The notes under the pieces were generated by a model. The model was not told the DNA's origin. It worked only from the letters and a program-made list of their open reading frames with translations, and ran no database searches. From positions 744,001 through 808,000 of the forward strand of contig JBAJFG010000538.1 in assembly GCA_037903475.1 (NCBI GenBank): a stretch of 64,000 nt of DNA. The letters run 5' to 3'. Shown here piece after piece: positions 1-11,398 of the stretch (positions within the stretch are counted from its first letter, which is position 1; each line of letters begins with the position of its first letter). The translations under genes were made by a program, and so were the position numbers. Source of the DNA: Ancylostoma caninum (Eukaryota > Nematoda > Chromadorea > Rhabditida > Ancylostomatidae).

Positions 1-465
1 CACACAGTCACCAGTAACACATACGCCAATCAGTTCCAGAGAGCCGCGGATGCTGTTTGAGAAAAACGGTCGAAACGAGTTTCTTGTACACCTGCGCCAT
101 GATGAGGGTAGGCCCCAAATAGCTAAAGAGACCGGTGAAAAATTGGCGGAGCTGGGCTGGGTTACGGTTTCTCACTCGCCCTATTCTCCTGACGTTGCCC
201 CTTCCGACTACCACTTATTTTGCTCTTTCAAGGCATTTCAAGTCAAGAAAAAATCCGCCAAAGTTGACCATGTTGGAAGGGAGGTCAGCGATTTCTTTGG
301 CTCCCAGTCTTCCCATTCCTGGGAAAAGGGGACCTGCCCATTAGGTGGGACACTGCAGTGACTAACTATGGCTATTATATTGTTGAGCAAATTCCACTGT
401 GTGCTGAGTAATAAAATAAAGCACAAAAAAGTCTAAAACGGCTCAAGACTTTCTTACCACCCTAA
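1..465 (+). mobile_element. 3' part of a decayed mariner element (transposase pseudogene)
   Basis: The frame at 50-361 carries the C-terminal signature of mariner transposases: an HDxxRPxIA-like stretch holding the second catalytic Asp, then PYSPDVAPSDYHLF with the third Asp of the DD34D triad, then a degraded FFxS...W tail. The preceding transposase part lies in another frame with a stop near 48, so the gene is broken. The right terminal inverted repeat ends in CTTACCACCCTAA at 465 and is followed by TA (466-467), the mariner target duplication. The left half lies outside the window. Family call is firm; subfamily not assigned. Confidence 0.8.
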
Positions 466-2307
466 TATAATATCTCATCGGTCGAACATAATTGCGGAAG
501 TCCAAACACAGTAACAAGGTCATACAGTGGCATTCATTTCCATATTCACCCAGCGATTGCAGCTCTCTTTGGCCTGACTCCGTCTCACATGTGATTGATA
601 ATCTATTCTCAGAAATTTGTAAAACCAAGGAGTGCATGAAATTATTGATACATAAGGCTTTACCCCTGCTCAGTCCACAAAACTGTAGTTAACATGGCAA
701 ACATGGTTGTGAACTCTGCCAGGGTTCGAGTGGGTACTTGTATGAAATTGGAGCATACGTAAATCAAGCAGACGATAAGAAAAGTGGAATCTGCAGCGCG
801 GCATTTCTAAGCTCAGACAGGTACATAATTACCAGACCTAATATTTGGACGAGGTCAATGGCAGTCTCATCAGGAAGTCGTTATTGAAAGAAGAACCAAG
901 GCATGATCTGAAAAAAAAAAACGAAATCTCACAAGAATTTCGTACCTCAACTTAAGCTTTCAGTTGAACCAGCTAGTCTCGAGGTGCTCCTTAATAGAGG
1001 GACAATGTTTCAAAAATGAGTAATATCTCTTGTTACTTAGTTTTTGAGATGGCAGAATGCATTCGCTGAATTCTTTCACCTCGGTTTTCTGGCATCGACC
1101 ATGGTTGGTTGGAATTCACCTAAGACCGATGCAGTTCTCGCGCTCACCTGCACTTACACCTCTGTACAGGAGAGCACAATGAGGAACAATTCCATTGATG
1201 ACATAATGCTTGTACGGAACAGGTGATGAAAATGACGAACACTTTCCGTTCCTGAAGTCGAATATTTAAAAAAGAACAAGCATGACATTAATAATTAGCA
1301 GCAGGGTTACTGTTCTAAAGTGGAACTCTGCCTTTAGGGAATTGGTTGATTCTCAGAATATCTCTCAAGGATCGCCTCATGGGGTACTTTATGTTTCAAA
1401 GCAACACATGCATAGATTTATACTAGCAAGCGTCTTTGTGCATATACGCCACTTCAAAGACTAGATCGGCTTATTTCTGGGTTTAAGGGAAAAAATCCGG
1501 TTTTTTAAAGCAGAACTTCCGGGAAAAAGTGGCTAGAGCTAGTCATAACTCATCAAGTGAATACGTCATGTCTGCGCGGACATGTACGTAATAGGTTTTA
1601 TTCGTCAATCAACCAACCAAACCTGGACTTTAGTTGGTTAACAAAAACTACTGGAAACTAGCAATAAGAGCTTCTTGGGTTTTGTTTGTCGTGGCTATAG
1701 CATATTACCTCCGAAATTGTGTTTGCCTTAAATGTTTTTCCTTCAGTTTTTTGAAAAAAAAATTGTGCCTACGGGCTCAATGGAAGGAACTGAAAATTCC
1801 TTCAAAGGACTTAATTAAACTTTTCAGACAAGTGAAAATGTAGCAGGATGAAGCGTCGAAATTATAGTGCTCAGACTCCCACCGAATTCATTAGAAAGAG
1901 AGTCTTTTAAACGTTCTAGAAATTCTCCATATGCACTTCTTAAACTGCGAAATTAGTGGAATATAAAGATAAGGGTAATAAAGAATGAGCAATTTTATTG
2001 ATAGGCCTAGTTTCGTCGAACAAATAAATAATTCAATGGTCCGATGCGAGAATATCGAAGTATGCATGGATTAGTGCGAGAACTCGCGTTATTAATCGTC
2101 TCCTTTCGTGCTGGGCTAATTGTGTCGAGTTTTCCGGACTCCATATTCATCCTAAAAGATTTTGTGTCGAAAGTAGTTGAATATGACCCATAAGTACTTC
2201 TTTGCACAGCATTTTGAGGAGAAAATTCACACAACGTTTTGCTAAGACGGTGTATGAGCGTATTTTTCCCATGGAATAAGTCTCCCACCGAGAAACTGTG
2301 GGGAATA
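466..2307. other. intergenic, no gene recognised
   Basis: AT-rich DNA with only short frames that show no recognisable motif. I see no repeat structure worth naming. Confidence 0.4.
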
Positions 2308-2586
2308 ACATACAGTGGACGGCAATGGCGGTGGCCCATCTGCGGCCTCGAGAAGGACGCAGCGCAACCGCGCCGCGCGCGCCGGGACCGGTGTCGTCTG
2401 CTGCGGGAATGCTATTTCCAGTTGCCTTCTTCCCGATTTGGTCAAAAATCCTTAAAATCGGGCAGAAAAGCCCTAGATATAGCATTACAGCAGCAGAAAA
2501 CATCGTTTACGACGCGTGCGGCGCGGTTGCGCGGCGTGCTTCTTGAGGCCGCAGATGGGCCACCGCCATTGACGTCCACAGTATGT
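2308..2586. mobile_element. GC-rich fold-back element (MITE-like), copy 1
   Basis: The segment begins ACATACAGTGGACGGCAATG and ends with the near inverse complement at 2567-2586. The terminal inverted repeats run about 65-70 bp at roughly 90 percent identity and include a GGTGGCCCATCTGCGGCC core. The centre holds TTCCCGATTTGGTCAAAAATCC and GCTATATCTAGGGC-type motifs. It is far more GC-rich than its surroundings. A second copy lies at 59235-59508 in the opposite orientation. The reading frames inside are by-products of the repeat; no transposase is encoded. It is a non-autonomous element of unassigned superfamily. Confidence 0.75.
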
Positions 2587-5500
2587 GCTTAGGTCTCCAT
2601 AGCTTGCGCTTCAACTGAGCTAATTCTTGACCTCTTTGGTTCAGCTTTGGATGATTTTCTCTTATTTGTTCCCGTCGCCAGCAAGCAAAGATGCTCGTGA
2701 AACCACTCTTCAGTCCATAGTATCCGCTCTTAATAACACTACATCCGTATTTTTTATGTTTGGACTTTTCTTCCAGGCATCCACGTGTGCTGTTGAAAGG
2801 AAACTGCGGATAATTATTAAAACTCTTGACTGAAGCGAGCTTGCTGGGATGTTTGATTGCTCCCAAATTATAATAATTACCACAATTAAGGAGTCCACAA
2901 CTCCACGTTCTCGTATACATATAGGTGGATGTTTCCCAGATCATTGTGAGCCTTGGAAATGTTCTCTCTAGATTCTCAGAAGCTCTGTTCTTCTGGTTTT
3001 ACTGTTGGCAACAGCTCTGCTACCGATGGGGGAACCACTCTATACAACTTGCAAGCTAAAAATTGGAAAGAAGCTGGCCACGCGGTATTGAATATTAAAT
3101 TGAATGCAACGACAGAATCAAAACTTAGTTTTATTGCGCCCAAAAGACGGTGAGAAGTTCAAGACTAAGAAGACACCATGAGATGCCCTGCCAGTAATAA
3201 GACGATGGCAAGAGTAGCGAATGGAACCTCCTCGTGCACTCGCAACATTGTTTTTATACCGCATCTGAGATCTTTGGCATTTCGTTATCGCCGTGCAAGA
3301 AAACAAATCTCATGAGAAAATGCCTTTTCCTTGACCGTTACAGTCGCGTTCAGCGACAACACTGCCAAAGAGATGTTAGCCCTCAACTCGTCGAGGATGA
3401 CTTCAGTCAGGAAGAGAGAATTGAAGTGGGAAGCAAGCGAAATAATTGAGGCCGACATTCGACAAAAGAGGAAAAATCAGAAGTATTAGCTACAGGAGTA
3501 TCAAAAAGTTACCTACTCCCTTGTATCTGTTCCCCATTTCTGTGCAATATTGGGAGCTTCAGGTGTGGTGAAATCTTACCATTCATTACCTCCACTAGAA
3601 TTTAGAGCTTTTTTATTGAAGCCCAGATAGGTGGCCCACTCATAAAATTAGTTGCAGCATATAGGCACAGATATGTAGGTAACTTTTTGAGCAAATCAAT
3701 GTTTGTTCTGTAAACGAATTCTTTGAGAAAATTCAAATTTGCCATTAACTGTGAACAGAGTAAAAGTTTTCTAGCATCTCCACATAAAATTTCGGAACGG
3801 GAAGTTCTCACGTGAATGAGAATCAGTCACCAACAGATCGAGCTCTGATTAGCGACCCGAGACAGGTTGAAGACAGAGTATTGGGTTGTAGGAGAAATTG
3901 TTCGCGTGGTGAAATTCTCCTCGATTCATTCCATCATTAGCAGTTGATCTGTTTTCCTCGCCTTTTCGAAAAAGAATGAGTTTGGAACAAGTTACTCAAT
4001 CCTAAATGTGGTGTTAAAATAGGCCGTATGTTTCCGGACATCCGACTATTTTCGACAATGTCTGGAGCAAGGCTCTCTAAGGTAAGAAATTACGACTACG
4101 TGACCCCAAATTGATTCTGTTTATTCTTCATTTTTGGTAAATCTCACTAAGTTCCGAACCCTATCATAACCGATGGAATCCCTCGCTTCTTCGAAAGCGT
4201 CTTCTGCGCGGCAGAGGTGCGAGATTGCGCTTTTCCCCAGCGGTCGCCTCATTTTCCACGAGCGTGGGAAAATTCGCGTGGTGAGATTGTGGAACAACGT
4301 CGGGTCGCCTTTCAGTTTTTCGTTAGATTCTGCAGCCCTCGCGCGGTTTTTAGTCTTCCCTCATCCCACATCCTCCAACTCCTTGCACTTCGATCCTGGC
4401 CAACGCCCGAATACTTGTCATAGCCGTCGTTATGCGTCGAGTTTGCTGAGAAATTGCTCGTCCAATTCACTGCTGAATGTGGACCCAACAATTAGTCGGC
4501 CCTGAATCCCTATGACAACGTAGACGGCCGCTCCACTTCCAAAATGTGCTCAATTTGGTGTCCTGGATACTGGGTCTGGCAGGCCACACAGGTTAACGCC
4601 AGAAAACTTATTATTTCCGTTTAAAGGCGATCTCTATAGCCTCTCTACAGCATATTTTCGTCTCTTTTTCTGGAAATAATATGTGGAAGTGTGATTGCGG
4701 TTGCCTTCACAAGTGTTTGCGTATTGAAATCTCGTTCGAGGATGATGAGCTGAGCGCCGGCGGGCAACTCGTGAGATTTTTAGCCATCATTCAGCTTCGC
4801 TTATGCTTCTGAGATGACCTAGTGTTGTCCCACGGATAGGTCTAAACGTAGAATTTGCGATGATCTGTCTGGCTTCACCCAGTATTTCTGGCTATCATTC
4901 CCATAATTGATAGTTATTCTTTATGTATTTATTTTTTTCTAAAACGAGCTGAAAAACAGTTCGTTTTGCTGTCAAATTTTAGGAGATTTTGTCAAAGAAT
5001 ATCCGTCACGTACGTTCGAGGATCCGGAAATTTTGTGGATAATGAAAAATCAGATTTTTTTTGATGATTTGGTGGCTTCTCAACATCACAGATCTCGAAA
5101 ATCTGGGAGAAATTTCTCCGATTAGTTCCTTTTCTGAAATTCCTCCCTCCTTTTTGTCGGAAGTCCCATTTATTTTGCATCATTTTCTCTTCATTCCACC
5201 ATCACCCGCCACTACTACCTTGTATTCTTATCTGTATCGAAGCCGATGAGATATTTTTTACTACGGATTGAACCTATGGGTGCTGGTTTTAGCGTAAAAT
5301 AAAATATAATCTAAAAAGATAGCAGAACGCCTTATCACCCCCCCCCCCTCTTATCCTCCACTCAGGAGAAGAATTTCCATTCTGGAGAAGTCAGTGTTGT
5401 GAGTCGAAGCAGGTGCTCACCCGGACCACTACTTTTTTCGCGGCTTTTGCAGTCCTTCTCCTTGACGAAAGCTTTCTAGCCAGAACCATGTTGTAGACTG

Positions 5501-5864
5501 ATAGCTGTACGTTTGCGCAATAGCGAACGAAATTTGGTTTTACATCTTCTGTCCTCAACTTTTTTTATGAAGTTATACAACAGGTGAGGTATGGCCTGAT
5601 CGTGTAAAACTCCACGGAGTTGTTTTTTTTTTGACAAGATGGTGGAGTGGTTGGTTAGAGATCAACCTTAGTCGCCCTGGCAGGAGCAGAGCATCTCAAA
5701 TAAGACCTTTCCTTACAAATTTTACCATGGATACGACAGCATCTTGTATACATGGATAACCAGATTTTTAGCCGGATCAAGTTGCTTTCCTTTGCATAAC
5801 TGCAGTTTTTTGCATATACTTTTGTAATGAACTTCTGTCTCATTTTTCTTTGATTTAATTCCAA
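2587..5864. other. intergenic, no gene recognised
   Basis: No supported gene. Contains an 11-nt poly-C run at 5338-5348. A somewhat GC-richer patch at 4180-4510 holds a TTTTCC...GGGAAAA imperfect inversion, but I recognise no protein domain there. Confidence 0.35.
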
Positions 5865-6063
5865 CCATCAAGAAAGTTCTTGTCTTCCAGGAAAGGCACG
5901 GCTTGGCTTAGGGATATCATACTTTATCAACTTATTTTTTCTTTCTCATATATTTTTTCTTTTTCTTTTTTATTACTATCTGCTCTCTCTATTCCATTCT
6001 ACTCTATTCTATCCAGGCGTGAACACCACAGCCATTCCCAGAAGACAAGAACTTGCTTGATGG
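5865..6063. mobile_element. ~200-bp TIR element (MITE-like)
   Basis: Bounded by inverted repeats of about 29 bp: 5865-5893 (CCATCAAGAAAGTTCTTGTC...) and 6035-6063, whose reverse complement starts CCATCAAGCAAGTTCTTGTC. The interior is a C/T-rich tract with a GGCTTAGGGATATCAT motif near 5905. A related interior (GGGCTTAGGAATATCAT followed by a similar TC tract) recurs near 8372-8460 without clear TIRs. No coding capacity. Superfamily unknown. Confidence 0.6.
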
Positions 6064-6990
6064 CGGCTTCTTCCACAATTGCATGACTTCAGTCGGCTGT
6101 ATTCCAATTCGCTTGAATTTAAAACTGAAATTTATTAAGCATTGTATGTATTTGTAAACAAAAATGAGTTGCTCGTCAAGTACACCAACAATTGAGCATA
6201 GATATGTGCGCCTTCGATAATACTTGAGAAAAATGAAAGAATCAGCGAAGATTCATGATTTTACACCCCAATATTAATCCATCTTTGAGGTACATAGATT
6301 ATTTCAAGAACATATTCTAGAATGAAGATCAGCTACGTGCCTTAGGTTAAAACGCATATATCTTCACGGGCGATGGTGCTTCCCTGAAAATCCAGTGCCA
6401 AGTCAAGCAACCGGCTATTGCATTGTGTATTTGTCTAGCTAATAGCGCTCTTTGTTTAACGGTTGTCGTCTTCTGCAAATTGCATAAGCACATCATCTCT
6501 GGCGAATATTCAAGTATTTACGAGATATTAATAGATCTTTGTGTAGTACCTGCGACAGGGCACAGCACCAGTTGGTCAGTGTCGGCCGAGGAGTTTTGAG
6601 ACTAGTCGGATTCCGAAGTGGGCTACTAAGTACCTACACACCAGGGTTCTTTCATGAAAAGAAGGTCGAACTAAAAAAGTGACTTAAATAGCCGTTAGTG
6701 AGAGTACGAATGAAGTTTCAGCAAGAAATGCGTACCATTTAGCAAAGACAGCCTAAATCATCTCAAATCCAAGCTAAAATCCTCGAAAAACCCATCTCGA
6801 TACGGAACTGTTTGACCCCGCTAGAACTAGTTGAAACTTGTTATAGAACCTGTCAGATACAAGAAATTGTCATTGGAGCGTGGTTTTTTTCTCTCAAACC
6901 TGGAACTTTCCCAGGAAATTTCTCTCGTTTGGGGAACTGTTCCGATACGCTGCTCCAAGAAATGCGCCTAGGTGGTACCAACTCTGCCCC

Positions 6991-7147
6991 AAAGTGGCAT
7001 CTTTCGTTTTTGAGGAGCCGTCTTCGTTTTTGAAAAAAAAACCGTCATTAATGGTGAAAAAATGGTCAAAAACCACTTTTTGACCATTGTTGACGGTTTT
7101 TTTTCAAAAACGAAGACGGTTCCTCAAAAATGAAGTGTGCCACTTTG
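6991..7147. repeat. fold-back inverted repeat, ~75-bp arms
   Basis: The arms 6991-7072 and 7077-7147 are close reverse complements around a 4-nt centre (CCAC, 7073-7076). Both carry AAAGTGGCA-type outer ends, GTTTTTGAGGA, CGTCTTCG and AATGGTCAAAAA. Similarity fades but may extend outward on both sides to about 6950 and 7180. No coding capacity. Confidence 0.7.
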
Positions 7148-10100
7148 CCGGTATACTTGTTGATGTAATGCGCATCTAAAGTCAAAATTCCAACATGATA
7201 CGTCTTCCAGAGCAACACCTGATTATCACTGGAGCGCACCAGAGTGCAGGGTAGGGATGGAGTAAATGGTAGAACGACAGTGATCTTCAGCCACGATTTT
7301 GTTAATCCTCCAGATGTGCCTCTTTCAAATCTGCTTGTGTCTAACATCAGTAGACGGTTAGCGGTTGGCTACGCCCCGGACATTGGTGCTAAGCCCCCTG
7401 AATGTGCAGGACACTACTAAGTACTGGTGGCCAATGACCACCTAGTGCTGCGCCTTGACCTGCGGTTTCAGGTTACGGAGACTTTCGCCAGCAAACACAA
7501 GCTCATTAAAATTACTTCTCCTGAGCTTTTCTTGTGCATGTGTAGTACCCAAAATGGACAACCAGAATTTTGTATACCCATCCATTTTTCCTTTTTTTTC
7601 CAATGGCACCTCTTCAAGTTATCGAATGTCGCTGAAAACAACCGCCTAGAATTGAGTTGGGTTCTTTTTTTGGATCACCCCAATGGACGCTGCAATCACA
7701 CCACGCTTCTGAGAGCAATTCTGAAGACAACTTGCTGCTAAATCTGAAAACTTCCAGATCTTAAAGCATCTGACTTACTAAGCTAATTTGTTCTCTCGAT
7801 AAGAGACCAGAATCGTGGGAAATTACCGCTGAGCACCTTTATAGCCGCACACCTTGACCTCGTCAAACCCATGTGTAAACATCTAAAGCGTCGGTAATCT
7901 GCTAACAGAACAATATTTGCCGAGTCCAGCGCGGGCGCACGCACTGATAGTGACAGTCTGGCGTGAACACCGGGGCCCGCGGACCAGCAATCACTCCAGC
8001 CCGCGCTGTTCACCAATAAATTGCCTCCGCCTTCGGTCACGTGACGAGGGCTAAGTCATAGACGGGATTCATTGCCACTGAGCCATGACAATTCTACCGT
8101 ATCTCAATAGCTTTTCCTGGAAATCCAAACAACCCAATCATAAGGATCATTTGATGAGGCAGCCTGCCGCCGGAAACTGGTCCCATATATCCATCGAAGT
8201 GCGTAATTGATCGCTGCTACGAGCAACCACGTGTCTGTCCTCGATTTTTGTCCATATATGGATGTTTGTCAGTTGAAACCACTATCATTATTAGTTCGTA
8301 CACTTTTACGCGTAGACTTCTGTTATTATGCTTGAACTTATACACAGCCAAATCAGTACAAACAGGCAAGCTGGGCTTAGGAATATCATGTTTTCCTATT
8401 TTCTTCTTTCGTTTCCCTTTTTATTAGTATCTGCTCCCTCTATTCTTTCATCTCTCTGAAGACCTTGTATTTCTTTCCTTTTTTCCTTTCACAATATCAT
8501 TTTCTGGCATCCCTCTTCCTCGAATAGCCTCCGAAGGTATGGAAAAATGTGGCCCACGCGGAACACTTTCTCCGCGTTTTTCTTATTTTTCCCCTTCTAT
8601 CCTTGTTTATTTTCGCATTCGTTGTTTAAGAAATTTCTTGACAACTTCATGACTACCTTGAAGCCGCACGAGTCAAAGCCCATTTAAAGAGAATGAGTCT
8701 GTGTAGTGATTAAATGGAATTGAGGTAAATATTCAGTTTGCACGTTTCTCCTGAGAAATCGATGTATCGATTGATGCCAGGTAGCGTAGCGCATGCTTGA
8801 AATTCTGGAGAGTGTAATATTGAAAAGCACCTGCTGAAAGTAGGAGTTAGAATTGAAAATGGGTCCCATTCTCTTGCACTTCTTACGTCCTCATTATTTT
8901 CCAATCCTAGGAATTGAATGCATGAATGACCGGTGAAAGATGGAATGTTCGTTTGTTTGTTGCACTGTAGAAGGTTCACATACTGGCCCTTCACTAGGAG
9001 GTACACAAGTAAAGCTGGGAAAACTGGGTTTTCGTGGGTTTTGTGATGTTTGTGGAAACACAAATATACAGGTGGGCCATAAATATGGTAACGTGTACAC
9101 CAAAAAGGAATTTATATGCACTTTGAAACATATGTAGCTGCTGGATTCATGTTCACTAAGTCATATTTGACTTAAAGCAACCCTTCACCTCGATGTATCT
9201 CCTGTCACCTCCGAGACAGAGCCCAAGATGCTGACTGAAGTCGCTGACCGCCGCGTCAATTGGCTAGGATTCAGGTCGTCCAACATTTTTTGAAGTACTT
9301 GCTCAACACAATCCAAATTCCGAAGAGGTTATGGACAAGCCTCGGGTTTCGCCGAGTCCAGGGCTCAGTCTACTAACCCTACTGATTGAGACCCAAGCAA
9401 ATGGGTGGTCATCGATGAAACCAATAGGACCTAAAATATATTTTTGACTGATACCTGAATCGAAAATGATTTGTGGGCAGAGCACTGTTCCGGTGATACG
9501 TACGTAGTTGAGGGACATCCTAACTGAGTTCAACTTCAAAGCAACACAATTTCTTTCGAAGGAGAAGAAAGCATTTTTCCCGTACTTTTACCCTGCCTGT
9601 TAATTTGTCATCCATAACATCGATGGTGGATACCTTAGAATATTTTGACTAAACTGAATCTTGATGAAGTGTAGACGTTTGAACTTTCTGTCTGTGGTCG
9701 CCAATAGCGGCATATTCTGGAGGTTCAGGCTGAGAGAGAGCAGATGGGAATTCGATGAGGTATACATAGTGGATTTGAAATCATCCTCTGCTAAAAGCTA
9801 TAACGTAGATAGATACACACTTCTCTGGTCCACTAGAGAATTTCCTGGATCCCCTTCTGCTAGTTCCATGGACAGCCTTTTGTTTAGAGATAGCTTTCCT
9901 CTTGAATTTTTCTATCGATATTACTACCTTTCCGCGCTTATACTATCTCATCAATGTTTTGGTCTTCAAAAAAGTACTTACCGTTCACAAATAATAGCAG
10001 TGATGGAGCCAATCGTTTGAGAACCAATTGAGTTTCTGGATAGCAACCTACAGTTGTTATTGACGGTCTGACCTCAATAAAAACGAGCAGCTACCCCGAA

Positions 10101-11398
10101 CAGTGTTCAGATGCTATCAGTATAAAGATAAGCATGACTCTCCTTGTTGCGTTCCGTCTGACCAATTTTTCTTGCCTGAAACTTCACAGTTCCTCATCTG
10201 CGACTATTATTTCCAGCAGTTATCTTTTTTAATTGTGGACGTTTTCAAAAAATTTCCAAAGGACCATGACTTCGCCACTATTTCTGATGTTGTTTTCTTT
10301 CTAAGCATAAAAACATTTTCGTCCTACTGTCTAGTCTAAGAATTTTGCGAACTGGATGCTATCCAAACTTGAGACTACCTGGTTTCTGTCTGAAGATTTG
10401 GTGCACTTCCAGCGTGAAAACAAAAAAAAAATCATATAGGATCTGCATCTACATAGACCTAGTACATGGAAAACTATCAGTCAAAAAGCGATTATGACTA
10501 CGGTTTTTGATATCGCCTATAAATTCTCCGGCACTAATAGCCAAGGACCGCAATAATTTCATCATTTTCGGCATTTCCTTTCTTCATCTATCGCAATAAT
10601 AGCAGAAATTTCCTGCCAAAGTATGTATGTATGTAGATCCTATGTTTAGAATTTCTTCATGACAGAATCCCAAGTGTAAACCTCAGATGGCTTGTGACTC
10701 TTCTTCCACTCATAACTAAAACGCCAAAGCTCGAATTTTCTTTTGCTGCTGGATTAACTTCGTTCTCCTGTTGCTCGGGCACTTCCCGATGTTTCTAGTG
10801 GTGCTTCGGAGTAGCTGTTCCACTAATAAAAAGTTCCAGCAGAAAACGAGTTATGGAAGCGTTCTTGAACGAAACAGCCAGTTGTCCCTTATAAAATAAC
10901 GAAACCATCGGGTTCTGAGTAGGCGCTGAGTGGTTCAGCGAAAGAAATTCGTTTATGCTTATACGAGAATTGCACTAGCTGTTTGTATTGGTCAAGTGTT
11001 ACCACTGCGAGTGGGTTTTGAGCTGGTCCTGTCTGGGTTGAAAAGGTATCTATATAATGTGCATGTATACATATATAGTAGTTTTTATTTGTTATATAAT
11101 TGCACCTATCAGAAAAGTGGTTTTGTAAAGTCAATAGAGATCTTCATGGAAAATCGTGGAAAATGGATAGGTTCTAGGATTAGGATATTGAGCCTCCTTT
11201 CTGGTGATAAAACCTTCTCAGAAGTCCTATTTTGTCGCAGGGAACTATCCCGGATTCATCAGATTTCCAAACGAGACAGTGCTTACGGTCTATGGGCTCA
11301 GAGAGCGCAGATGGAGTGATTTTGTCTGCAATTACGACTGCACTGGTTCCATCGATAACAGGACGTCGCAGGATGCATCTGGAAGGAGATTTTTCTAA
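7148..11398. other. intergenic, no gene recognised
   Basis: Mostly AT-rich. Holds a diverged relative of the interior of the 5.9-kb TIR element near 8372-8460. Two frames, 9661-10020 and about 11240-11398, look mildly protein-like but match nothing I recognise; the second stops exactly where the retrotransposon tail begins. Confidence 0.3.

Noticed and set aside
2007..2592. Several overlapping frames around 2.3 kb
   Set aside because: They come from the GC-rich fold-back element, whose arms give the same peptides on both strands.
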